From: Desulfosporosinus shakirovi
GTDB taxonomy: Bacteria; Bacillota; Desulfitobacteriia; Desulfitobacteriales; Desulfitobacteriaceae
Length of the DNA stretch: 64,000 nucleotides
Assembly: GCF_020595055.1 (NCBI RefSeq)
Contig: NZ_JAJDOO010000010.1
Coordinates: 62,001-126,000 of the forward strand
Reading direction: 5' to 3'
Shown: piece after piece, positions 25,679 to 33,873 of the stretch
Numbering within the stretch: position 1 is the stretch's first letter
How the letters are laid out: each line of letters opens with the position of its first letter
Notes under the pieces: generated by a model
Seen by the model: only the letters and a program-made list of their open reading frames with translations
Told to the model about the DNA's origin: nothing
The model's database searches: none
Translations under genes and position numbers: made by a program

Positions 25679-27610
25679 TTATTTAGCTGCTTGGTTATTG
25701 CTCAATCCCAGACCTTTTCTCTTCGCCATAATGTGAGCTTCGATGTTATTGGCGACTTCTACCGGATCATCTCCGAGACCGACCTTCCCTCCGGTTAGTC
25801 CTTCAACATCTTGGGTCAATAATTTAACGAGTTGAGGCGCGCCTGTCACAAAGGGAGTCGGCGATAAATGAGTATACGCACCGTATGCCACAGCAAATAC
25901 TCCATCAATCGTCGCTTTTTGCTCCATCCATTCAGGGGCAGTTACTGCAATAGGTAATTGAGGTACATCTACATCTAAATGATCTGCCAGCGCTGTAACG
26001 AGCATTGAGATTCTTCCTGTATCCGTACAGGTTCCGAAACTCAAGACCGGCGGGATTTTTAGGACACCGCATATTTCTCCTAAACCACTGCCCGCCAATT
26101 TAACCGCATCCATGTTGCAAAGGCCTGCCACTTCTAAAGCATGATTTCCGCATCCAGCGGATACTACCAAAATATCCTTCTTGATAAGTTCTTTAGCTAG
26201 ATTCACCGTGTTCCAATCTTGAGGACCATTTCTGATAGTTGAGCAACTCACTAAGGCGACAACACCCTTAATTTTTCCAGCGGCAATGACATCAACCAGT
26301 GGATCAAGTTTACCGCCAAGGGCCTCCAAAACGGCTTCTGTGGAGAATCCCGCAATCGCCTTTTGGATAACTTCAGGGACCTTTGCAGTGATTTTTCCTT
26401 TACGCTTTTTGAAGTTCTCAATTCCTAGCTCAATAAGTCGATCTGCCATAGCGTCCGTTTCAGCCGGATGATACGGAATCTTATGTTGAAGACCCGGTAG
26501 CCCAATGATGGTGCTGACTGCTACCAAGGTTATTTGGTATTGTTCTGCATACATATCAATAGCCGGTGGCGAACAGTTCTCATCCATAGCCAGGACATCT
26601 ACGCTTCCTGTCGCTAAGAGAGGCTCTATGGTCAACCAATTCCCCATTAAGCCCACAAAAACATCATCTACGGGAAATCTCTGAACTAATTCTTGTCCCG
26701 TTTCGATAGATCCAACGATTCTAAGCCCTTTGGCCCCAGCCGCTTTAGCCCGCTCTTGAACTTCCGCCATTTTAGCCTTTTGGATAGTTGCAACGCCAGG
26801 CCAAGGTTGGTGTCCATTAAATACGATATTAACGTAATCCGGGTCCATGATCCCCAAATCAACATTGACTTCGTGTGGTTTAGGTGTACCAAACAAAATA
26901 TCCTGAGTCATTTCCAACCCAATTTGGGCATTATAGATTGTGGAAAGGCCTAGGCGCAAGGCTTTAAGCGCGAGGGAAACATAATCTCCATCGACATTAG
27001 TCAAGCAACTCGCGACACAATTTTGCTCCTCGTGAAGAGCTCCCGCCGGATAAATATGTAAGTCCTTCCAGACCTTTTTCCGCTTCTTTGGAGCAAAGGC
27101 TTCAACCATGAGATTCGGCTCTTCTACACCAATGTTCATCTGGGCATTGAGCAGATCAGCTAATTGTATGGCCATCTGGTTAATATCCTGATTCGTATTG
27201 AGTCCAAGCTTTTCACACATCCATTTAAGTTTATTGACATCCGTAATTTTAAATGGAGTTTTCCCTTCTCCTGTGGCCTTAAGGGTCCTGAATGCTTCAT
27301 AAGCATGATGGCTGTAGGTGCCTGCTCCCATAATATTTTGAAGCAACAACTTTCTCATAGCCATAGCATCAGGTCCGATTCCACAAACTCCTTTATCCTG
27401 CCCAGTCTTCTCACTGATTCGGCAAGGCCCCTGAGCACATTGTTGACATGTTAAGCCTTGAAGACAAAATTTACAGCGAATCTTTTCCTGCTCAGTCCAA
27501 CGATCGAAGGAATTGGACATACCGTCTTCCCTGATTCTTCCTATCATTGCTTCAACTGAATCATGGTAACTTATTCGACCCTCAGTCTTTTCCAATATGG
27601 TTTCAGACAT
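25679..27610 (-). CDS. cooS: Nickel CO dehydrogenase catalytic subunit, divergent
   Basis: 643 residues, full length for the anaerobic CODH family that interconverts CO and CO2. The cysteines for the D and B clusters are present near residues 46-76 (Cys46, 55, 58, 63, 76). For the nickel C-cluster I find His267, Cys346, Cys456, Cys487, Cys528 and the Lys565 acid/base. The Cys-Cys pair that includes the canonical Cys295 ligand is Ile302-Glu303 (GSIETG in place of GICCTG). So one cluster ligand is replaced, which questions CO activity. It is monocistronic, with a palindrome upstream and strong terminator. Confidence 0.88.
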   Translation of the reverse strand: MSETILEKTEGRISYHDSVEAMIGRIREDGMSNSFDRWTEQEKIRCKFCLQGLTCQQCAQGPCRISEKTGQDKGVCGIGPDAMAMRKLLLQNIMGAGTYSHHAYEAFRTLKATGEGKTPFKITDVNKLKWMCEKLGLNTNQDINQMAIQLADLLNAQMNIGVEEPNLMVEAFAPKKRKKVWKDLHIYPAGALHEEQNCVASCLTNVDGDYVSLALKALRLGLSTIYNAQIGLEMTQDILFGTPKPHEVNVDLGIMDPDYVNIVFNGHQPWPGVATIQKAKMAEVQERAKAAGAKGLRIVGSIETGQELVQRFPVDDVFVGLMGNWLTIEPLLATGSVDVLAMDENCSPPAIDMYAEQYQITLVAVSTIIGLPGLQHKIPYHPAETDAMADRLIELGIENFKKRKGKITAKVPEVIQKAIAGFSTEAVLEALGGKLDPLVDVIAAGKIKGVVALVSCSTIRNGPQDWNTVNLAKELIKKDILVVSAGCGNHALEVAGLCNMDAVKLAGSGLGEICGVLKIPPVLSFGTCTDTGRISMLVTALADHLDVDVPQLPIAVTAPEWMEQKATIDGVFAVAYGAYTHLSPTPFVTGAPQLVKLLTQDVEGLTGGKVGLGDDPVEVANNIEAHIMAKRKGLGLSNNQAAK

Positions 27611-27669
27611 TACCTATCCCCCTTTTATAATTACTATTGAAAGTTTGCTCATCTGCCCTGCTAAATATG

Positions 27670-27688
27670 TACAGTTCTGTGAACTGTA
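27670..27688. promoter_or_regulatory. Operator-like palindrome upstream of cooS
   Basis: TACAGTTC-TGT-GAACTGTA, perfect 8-bp arms, 60 bp upstream of the cooS start codon. Its shape (inverted repeat with a short spacer) fits a dimeric repressor or CRP/FNR-family protein. No regulator gene is adjacent. Confidence 0.5.
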
Positions 27689-27836
27689 AACTAATTAAAG
27701 CCTTCTTCAAAGCAACTGACTCGGTTGTTATTTTGTTACTATTTTTCCCGTTCAATTCTGCGTGTAATAGTTCTTAATACAAATTGGAAAGATAAAATCA
27801 ACAAATAGATAACAAATAGATATGGAGGGATACTAA

Positions 27837-28184
27837 ATGAACGAAAGTACGGATATAAAAATGAACCAACCGAATTTAAAAGCAAAGAACATAGTATACT
27901 ATATCTTGGGTGTTCTGGAGGTGTTATTAGCCTTTCGCCTAGTCTTCAAACTTCTTGGAGCAAATCCTCAAAGTCTTTTTGTTTCATTTATATATTCAGT
28001 ATCACAAGCATTCTTATCCCCTTTTACTGGTATCTTTCGGTCGGCAGTCACCAAAGGGATTGAGGCACAGTCCATTTTAGAGCCAACGACGATTATTGCT
28101 ATGATTGTTTATGCAATTATAGCTTGGGGAATTGTTAAGTTAATTGAGATTAGCAGACCTCATCACACACCAGAAAAACGTTAG
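27837..28184 (+). CDS. YggT-family membrane protein
   Basis: 115 residues with two or three hydrophobic helices: LGVLEVLLAFRLVFKLLGANP, a middle SPFTGIFR segment and IAMIVYAIIAWGIVKLI near the end. This arrangement is that of YggT-type small membrane proteins, whose role (division-site or osmotic adaptation in some bacteria) is not settled. The start follows TGGAGGGATACTAA. It is divergent from cooS. The stop codon touches the repeat at 28183-28300. Confidence 0.8.
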   Translation: MNESTDIKMNQPNLKAKNIVYYILGVLEVLLAFRLVFKLLGANPQSLFVSFIYSVSQAFLSPFTGIFRSAVTKGIEAQSILEPTTIIAMIVYAIIAWGIVKLIEISRPHHTPEKR

Positions 28185-28300
28185 TGAACTCGTTCAGCTA
28201 AAGCTGAACATCGAGACTTGGGTGGCATAAATCTCCAGTACGATAGTCTCCGGTGGAGAGTATCGTCACCGAAGTAGAATAAGGAACACCACTTGAAGAT
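28183..28300 (+). repeat. Dispersed repeat, copy C (IS200/IS605-like end)
   Basis: It starts at the stop codon of the YggT gene with AGTGAACTCGTTCAGC. It has GCTGAACATCGAGACTTGGG, then CGATAGTCTCCGGTGGAGAG with TATCGTCACCGAAGTAGAAT, and ends AAGGAACACCACTTGAAGA, where the terminal palindrome is damaged. It contains both the left part found in copy B and the middle part found in copy A, so it is the most complete copy. Confidence 0.6.
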
Positions 28301-28309
28301 ATTAAGAGC

Positions 28310-28340
28310 AGCCCGTAACAGTTTTTAATTGTTACGGGCT
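28310..28340. other. Stem-loop
   Basis: Perfect 11-bp arms AGCCCGTAACA/TGTTACGGGCT with a 9-nt loop. There is no T-run on either side, so it is not a typical terminator. It lies between the repeat and the PocR-AraC gene. Confidence 0.5.
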
Positions 28341-28568
28341 TCAGACTTGAATCAGCTAAAAAGCAGCAAAAATTTTTTGACAGCAAAGAAGATGCCATCC
28401 TAATAATTAGACAGCTTAAATACATGTACCTTACGGAGATTTGAAGTATTTCCTATCTGCATAATCTAAAGGATTTATGCACTTTACGTCGAAATATTAT
28501 AACAGTTAGAATTTTTTGTTTATCCCGGTTATTCCTACAGCGATTACCAACAAATTGAGGAGACTGCT

Positions 28569-29843
28569 ATGCCTAAGAGAAATATTGAAAGTTTTCTTGA
28601 TCCTCAATACTTAGAGGAAATCCTCGCCAGTTTTTCTAAGGCTACAGGGCTTCATATTGAAGCCGTAAATAGAAAAGGAGAAACCCTTGCTATATTGGGT
28701 AATAAATGCAGGAGCGATTTTTGTCAGTTTATCCGAAGCCACAGTAAAGGAGAAAAGAAATGTTTAGATTCATATAAAGAAGCGACTTTAGAATCCGCCA
28801 AATGGAATGAGCCCTATTTCTTCCGTTGCCATGCCGGACTTATTATATGGGCCGTCCCGATTATAGTAGATAGTATATTCTTAGGCAGTATCATATGCGG
28901 ACAAGTATTACTGTGGAAACCTGACGAATTTTTTCTTCAACAATTAAAGAAATCCAACTCTAAAAATATAGACTTTGATACTTTGCAACAAAAAGTAAAA
29001 GAACTCCCCATATCCTCTCCTGAGCAGTCCCAAGCTGCGGCAGACATGCTTTTTGTGGTGGTAAATCACTTGGTGAAAAGAAACATTCATACTATGGAGG
29101 AGGAAAATGCTTATCATTTAGAACGCCTTCAAATAAAAGCTGATCTGGAAAACAGAAAGAAGAAAAACTCTACAGAGTTTACAGACTATGGAACCTATTT
29201 AAAAAATGAAAGGCGTTTTCTAAGTTATATACGGCTTGGTGATAAAACCAGGGCCGAAAGTACTTTGAAAAATTTATTAACTGACCTCTTAACTAAAACC
29301 GCCGGGGATAAAGCTACTATTAAAATACGGGTGCTTGAATTGGCCTCCCTGTCATCAAGGGCGGCCGTCGAAGGAGGGGCTGATGCTGAACTGGTCATGG
29401 TTAAACTTCAAGATTTTAACAATGAGATTAACAGCATTGAACGCATAGAAGAATTCTTCTTCAAAGTCCATAAGGTCATAGGGGAATTCCTGGATGGGAT
29501 TTTTAAACTCGCAGACAAGAAGCACCTCAGTTTAGTTAATAACGCCCGAAATTTCATTATGGAAAATTACCATAAACCACTGACACTTAAAGCAACTGCC
29601 AATCATCTCTTTATTAGCCCATCCCATCTATCTCGTTTATTCCGCTTAGAATTAGATTGCACTTTTAATGATTACCTAACTAGAGTCCGTGTTGAAAAAG
29701 CAGTAGAACTGATGAAGAAACCGGAGTTCAGTGTTGAACAAGTTTCTAAAGCAATAGGCTTTAAAAGCCAAAGTTATTTCGCTGAAGTATTTCGGAAATA
29801 TATTGGCGTCACCCCACTGATCTATAAAAATAGCTTATTTTAG
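28569..29843 (+). CDS. PocR-domain AraC-family regulator
   Basis: 424 residues. Residues 8-175 are a PocR ligand-binding domain with its conserved cysteines (CRSDFCQFIRSH, KKCLDSYKEAT, FRCHAGL). Residues 310-424 are an AraC-type double helix-turn-helix (ATANHLFISPSHLSRLFR). PocR domains are thought to sense small hydrocarbon-derived or methylated compounds and are frequent beside corrinoid methyltransferases. It is followed within 11 bp by a corrinoid protein gene, so the two are one operon. The ribosome site is GAGGAGACTGCT. Confidence 0.9.
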   Translation: MPKRNIESFLDPQYLEEILASFSKATGLHIEAVNRKGETLAILGNKCRSDFCQFIRSHSKGEKKCLDSYKEATLESAKWNEPYFFRCHAGLIIWAVPIIVDSIFLGSIICGQVLLWKPDEFFLQQLKKSNSKNIDFDTLQQKVKELPISSPEQSQAAADMLFVVVNHLVKRNIHTMEEENAYHLERLQIKADLENRKKKNSTEFTDYGTYLKNERRFLSYIRLGDKTRAESTLKNLLTDLLTKTAGDKATIKIRVLELASLSSRAAVEGGADAELVMVKLQDFNNEINSIERIEEFFFKVHKVIGEFLDGIFKLADKKHLSLVNNARNFIMENYHKPLTLKATANHLFISPSHLSRLFRLELDCTFNDYLTRVRVEKAVELMKKPEFSVEQVSKAIGFKSQSYFAEVFRKYIGVTPLIYKNSLF

Positions 29844-29854
29844 GAGCGATTCAA

Positions 29855-30535
29855 TTGATATTTGATGATATTATCTATTCAATTGCTGAAGGGGAATCTG
29901 AGGATACGATAGAATTCTGCAAGCAAGCTTTAGCACAAGGATATTCTGCTAATTCTATTCTTGAAAAGGGACTCATTACTGGTATTAACATCATCGCTGA
30001 AAAATACCGCACGGAAAAAGTTAATGTTCCGGAGGTTTTAATGGCCACCAATTCAATGCATGCGGGCCTATCCGTTATTGAGCCAATCTTGACAGCCCCT
30101 GCTAAAAAAGGGCTTGGCAAGATAGTCTTGGGTACCGTCGCAGGAGATTTACATGATATTGGCCTCGGCATTGTCAAAACCATGGCTATGACAACAGGCA
30201 CCAAAATCATAGATCTTGGAGTTAATGTTACGCCTAAGAAATTTGCCAGTGCTGTTCGCAAGGAAAAGCCTAATATTCTCATGATTTCGGCCTTATTAAC
30301 CACAACCATGTCTGTTATGAAAGATGTGATTGATGAACTGGAAGCTCAGGGATTGCGCAATGGGATAAAAATCATAGTAGGTGGAGCTCCCATAACTGAT
30401 GCCTTTGCCAAGGAAATTGGAGCAGATTATACATTTGAAGATGCATTTGAATTCCGCAAGTTTTTAAAGGAAAATCTAAGTAAACTGTTAACCTCCAAAG
30501 AGGCAACTCATAAAAGAATGCATACCCCTGAATGA
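29855..30535 (+). CDS. Orphan corrinoid (methyl-carrier) protein
   Basis: 226 residues. Cap domain 1-85, cobalamin motif Asp98-x-His100-x-x-Gly103 (AGDLHDIGLG) and a complete B12-binding domain. The start is a TTG eight bases behind AGGAG. It is encoded directly after the PocR-AraC regulator, with no methyltransferase in the same unit, so its methyl donor enzyme must lie elsewhere. The GLG in place of the usual GKN after the His motif is a small departure from the other three copies in this window. Confidence 0.92.
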   Translation: MIFDDIIYSIAEGESEDTIEFCKQALAQGYSANSILEKGLITGINIIAEKYRTEKVNVPEVLMATNSMHAGLSVIEPILTAPAKKGLGKIVLGTVAGDLHDIGLGIVKTMAMTTGTKIIDLGVNVTPKKFASAVRKEKPNILMISALLTTTMSVMKDVIDELEAQGLRNGIKIIVGGAPITDAFAKEIGADYTFEDAFEFRKFLKENLSKLLTSKEATHKRMHTPE

Positions 30536-30549
30536 ATCATAATTAACTA

Positions 30550-30585
30550 AAAGAACTACTCTTGTTTTTGCAGGAGTAGTTCTTT
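30550..30585 (+). terminator. Terminator of the PocR-corrinoid unit
   Basis: Stem AAAGAACTACTC(T/C)TG with one mismatch and a 6-nt loop, followed by TTTG. It sits 15 bp behind the corrinoid protein stop. Confidence 0.75.
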
Positions 30586-30686
30586 GCATATAAGCTTTAT
30601 GATAAATTAATTTAATTTCACTCGCCCACTTCTCAAGCTTCTCCTAATATGATTGATTCGTTCTTTCCGGGTAAGAGTCCTTAAAG

Positions 30687-31382
30687 TCACGATCCGGCTC
30701 GATCTTTTTTTCTATTTTGTGTTCCTGCTAATGTTTCCAATGTGACAACTTGGCCCGCATCAACATAGATGGATTCCGGGACCTTGATTCCTTTGACAAT
30801 TGAGGTAAGGAGACCTGGATCCCCTTCTATCTCTCCGACTCCCCACCCAAAAAAGTCGGCAATCTCCTGAACTTTTTTTCTGTATCGTTCAAGATCCTTT
30901 ATCCCGGGAGTCTTAATGAAGATTGCTTTTTGATAACTGCCATACAAAGTTTTAATCAATTTGCGCGCTTTCTTTTCACCATATTTCTCTTCATATTCCC
31001 AGTATTCTGCTAAAGGAGTGCGCCCATAGTCCAACCATCCCTGGCTAAAATAATAAGTGAGAGAGTTCTCCTTGAATAATGCCATATGCCTGGCAGTTGA
31101 TCCTAACATTAGGCCAATACAGTCGTGTGTCGCCGGAAATAAAAGTGGTACGCGCGGCGACAGCAACCCAAGCATTGAATTAGAGCAACGTCCATAAGTA
31201 AGTATGATCAAATCATAGTCCTGGCTCTGATTAATTATCTCCTGCAGTTTAGCATGTAACTTATCCGGTCGAGCGTGGAAGCTGTAATCTAGAAACTCAC
31301 AATCCATTCCCTGGTTAAGTCCTTGCGCATGGATTTCATTCATAGTTGACTGGCAACCAATCAGCTTAATTCTCAACTGCAT
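30687..31382 (-). CDS. DUF1638 protein
   Basis: About 231 residues. The sequence (IILTYGRCSNSMLGLLSPRVPLLFPATHDCIGLMLGS) is that of the DUF1638 family, which lies near methylamine and betaine methyltransferases in anaerobes. Three conserved Cys (CQSTMNE, GRCSNS, HDCIG) could bind a metal or Fe-S cluster. Its function is unknown. It is the last gene of the betaine unit, about 107 bp after the BCCT gene. The exact start is uncertain: two ATGs and a TTG follow a GGAGG within a few bases. Confidence 0.8.
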   Translation of the reverse strand: MQLRIKLIGCQSTMNEIHAQGLNQGMDCEFLDYSFHARPDKLHAKLQEIINQSQDYDLIILTYGRCSNSMLGLLSPRVPLLFPATHDCIGLMLGSTARHMALFKENSLTYYFSQGWLDYGRTPLAEYWEYEEKYGEKKARKLIKTLYGSYQKAIFIKTPGIKDLERYRKKVQEIADFFGWGVGEIEGDPGLLTSIVKGIKVPESIYVDAGQVVTLETLAGTQNRKKDRAGS

Positions 31383-31488
31383 CATCCTCCACAACAAGCT
31401 TGCTCAATCCATAGAATCTTAACCGCATAAGAACACCCAGGCCTCCACAACCCAGATGTTCTTTTGATTTGTATCAGGACTTTCCGAC

Positions 31489-32982
31489 TTAAAGCTTCTC
31501 CTGACCAAGTGCTTTGTAAATGCTAAAGCACATGGCTATCATGATCAACATGAAGGGGAAGGCCGCGACAATAGAAACTGTCTGCAAAACCGATAAAGCT
31601 GCAGTGCCGCCGCCGACTAAGATCAGAATGATGGTGAAAGACCCCTGTATGATACCCCAGAAGCTGCGTAATCCCTTGCCAGGGTCCATGTCACCGTTGG
31701 AAGTCAACATAGCAAGTACATAGGTTGCGGAATTCGCAGCTCCGACAAAACAGGCAACGATGAGGAGAATTGCCAGAGGAGCGGTGATTGAATATAAAGG
31801 TAACTGTTGCAACATGGCGAACAAGGCGGTAGTATAGTCTGTTTTAACAGCAGCTTGAATGGCTCCATTGGAGAGCTTATCCAGGTTGAAGGCTGCACCG
31901 CCGTAAATCGACAGCCAGATCATGGAGAATCCAGAAGGCAATAAGGTTACGGCTAACACAAATTCGCGGATGGTACGACCCTTGGAGACACGGGCGACGA
32001 ATTGTCCGACGAAGGGAGCCCAAGCAATCCACCACGCCCAGTAGAACACAGTCCAGCCGTTTATCCAGTCTATATTGCCCATCCACAGGGTCTGTCCGAC
32101 AAAGTTTTGCAAGTAGGCGCCAAGAGTATCTGTAAAGTTGTTCAGGATAATAACCGTCCCCCCGAACAAGAAGATGAATACCATGAAACCAATCGAAAGC
32201 CATATCTTAATGTCAGCAGCAATCTGCATAGCCTTGTGCAGGCCGGATATTGTGGCCAGAGTGAAGAGCAGCGTCATTAATGCGATGACTATCGAAACGG
32301 TCGTAGGCGTTGCCTGAATTCCCCAGATATATTGCAGCCCTGTGGCTATCTGGTTAGAGCCGAGACCTAAGCTGGTGGCTACACCAAACACGGTGGCAAA
32401 CACTGCCAAGATATCAATCCCTTTGCCGATGGGCCCGTAAATCCGCTCCCCAATCAAAGGATAGAAAGCTGAGCTGACTAAGAAGGGCAGATCCTTGCGG
32501 AATTGGAAGTATGCCAGAGCCAGACCCCCGATGGCGAAAATTACCCAAGGATGAATTCCCCAATGAAAAAACATGATGCGCATGGCTGTACGCATAGCCT
32601 CAGGGGTACCCGCTGTATCCATCGGCGGGGTTAGGTAATGCATCATTGGCTCGGCAACTGACCAGAAGACAAGCCCGATACCCATACCTCCTCCGAACAA
32701 CATAGAAAACCACTGAAAGTTACTGAACTCAGGCTTGTCGTCGTCTTTTCCCAGCTTGATTTTACCAAAACGACTAAAGGCTATTCCGAAAATAAAAATC
32801 GTAAAAAAAGCCACCGCCAACAGATATAGCCATCCGAAATCAGTCGTCAAAAATGCGAAGGAAGCACTAGCGACTTTACCCATTTGTTCAGGAAGAAACA
32901 TGCCGAATATTACGAATAATACGATGATGACTGAAGAGATATACATAACAGTACGGTTATTTGAGCTTCTACTATTTGTCAT
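31489..32982 (-). CDS. BCCT-family betaine transporter
   Basis: About 497 residues and 12 membrane helices. The BCCT signature is present in helix 8 (INGWTVFYWAWWIAWAPFVGQFVARVSKGRT), including the Trp residues that form the quaternary-ammonium site. The helix 3 glycine/methionine segment is MLFGGGMGIGLVFWSVAEP. It imports glycine betaine or a related betaine with Na+ or H+. It lies downstream of mtgC after a hairpin, so it may be transcribed partly independently. A second BCCT gene begins the cluster at 36627. Confidence 0.93.
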   Translation of the reverse strand: MTNSRSSNNRTVMYISSVIIVLFVIFGMFLPEQMGKVASASFAFLTTDFGWLYLLAVAFFTIFIFGIAFSRFGKIKLGKDDDKPEFSNFQWFSMLFGGGMGIGLVFWSVAEPMMHYLTPPMDTAGTPEAMRTAMRIMFFHWGIHPWVIFAIGGLALAYFQFRKDLPFLVSSAFYPLIGERIYGPIGKGIDILAVFATVFGVATSLGLGSNQIATGLQYIWGIQATPTTVSIVIALMTLLFTLATISGLHKAMQIAADIKIWLSIGFMVFIFLFGGTVIILNNFTDTLGAYLQNFVGQTLWMGNIDWINGWTVFYWAWWIAWAPFVGQFVARVSKGRTIREFVLAVTLLPSGFSMIWLSIYGGAAFNLDKLSNGAIQAAVKTDYTTALFAMLQQLPLYSITAPLAILLIVACFVGAANSATYVLAMLTSNGDMDPGKGLRSFWGIIQGSFTIILILVGGGTAALSVLQTVSIVAAFPFMLIMIAMCFSIYKALGQEKL

Positions 32983-33100
32983 GAATAGCACTACTCCTCT
33001 CGTAAACTTTACGTCTAATGGATTAGTTTTTGTATCCTAGTCCTGGTGCGTGGAGTCGCCAGTCTATAGAATCACTCTGTCACCGTTTATAACCGAAAGT

Positions 33101-33146
33101 AATCCTAGGGACTTTAAAGAATTGTTTTATTAAGGTCCCTAGGATT
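33101..33146 (-). terminator. Terminator between mtgC and the BCCT gene
   Basis: A stem of 16-17 bp (AATCCTAGGGACTTTAA against its near complement, one mismatch). It lies 45 bp behind mtgC and 120 bp ahead of the BCCT start. Confidence 0.7.
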
Positions 33147-33191
33147 TAACTTCGTTAGGCATTCTGCTATTGAGCTCTCTGAATTAAAAAT

Positions 33192-33839
33192 TTATTTTGC
33201 CAGCATACGGTCTGCAAGCGCGACCGCTTCGTCGGCAGATTCAGCCCATCCGTCGGCTCCGATCTCATCTGCATAAGCTTGGCTGGTAGGACCTCCTCCA
33301 ATGAAGACTTTGAACTGATCCTTAAGATTATGCTCTATCAAATAATCAATAATCTGCTTTTGCGCGCTCATCGTTGTTGTCAAGAGGGCACTCGCCCCAA
33401 TTATGTCTGCTCCAACTTCTTGAGCCTTTAAAACAAAATCTTCGGCTTTAATATCAGTACCAATATCAAAAACCTTATAGCCCGCTGCCGTAAACATCGC
33501 TCCTGTAATATTCTTACCGATGTCGTGGATATCCCCTTCTACTGTTCCTAAGACAATCTTGCCTTTACTTTCCCCTTCACTCATACCCAATTTAGCTATT
33601 TCAGGCTCAAGCAGACCTAACCCGACTTTCATTGCCTCAGCAGACATCATTACATCCGGCAGAAAGACTTCCCCTGCTTTCCATAACTCCCCTACAACTT
33701 CAATTCCTTTGATCAGGCCTTCTTGCACGGCGTCAACTGGGTTAATTGATTCATCAATGACCTTTTGGGAAAGTTCCCCCACTATATCTTCATCCCCATC
33801 GATAATGGCTTGCTTTAATTCTAAAAATAGTTCCTTCAT
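33192..33839 (-). CDS. mtgC: Glycine-betaine-type corrinoid protein MtgC
   Basis: 215 residues. Cap domain residues 1-90 and cobalamin motif Asp103-x-His105-x-x-Gly108 (EGDIHDIGKN). It accepts the methyl group from the MttB-type enzyme encoded directly upstream and gives it to MtgA. The start ATG is ten bases behind GGGAGG, 35 bp after the mtgB stop codon. Order and length match the glycine betaine demethylation set known from Desulfitobacterium hafniense (family knowledge). Confidence 0.9.
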   Translation of the reverse strand: MKELFLELKQAIIDGDEDIVGELSQKVIDESINPVDAVQEGLIKGIEVVGELWKAGEVFLPDVMMSAEAMKVGLGLLEPEIAKLGMSEGESKGKIVLGTVEGDIHDIGKNITGAMFTAAGYKVFDIGTDIKAEDFVLKAQEVGADIIGASALLTTTMSAQKQIIDYLIEHNLKDQFKVFIGGGPTSQAYADEIGADGWAESADEAVALADRMLAK

Positions 33840-33873
33840 TTGATTTATTCCTCCCATTTCCCAATTATTTAGT

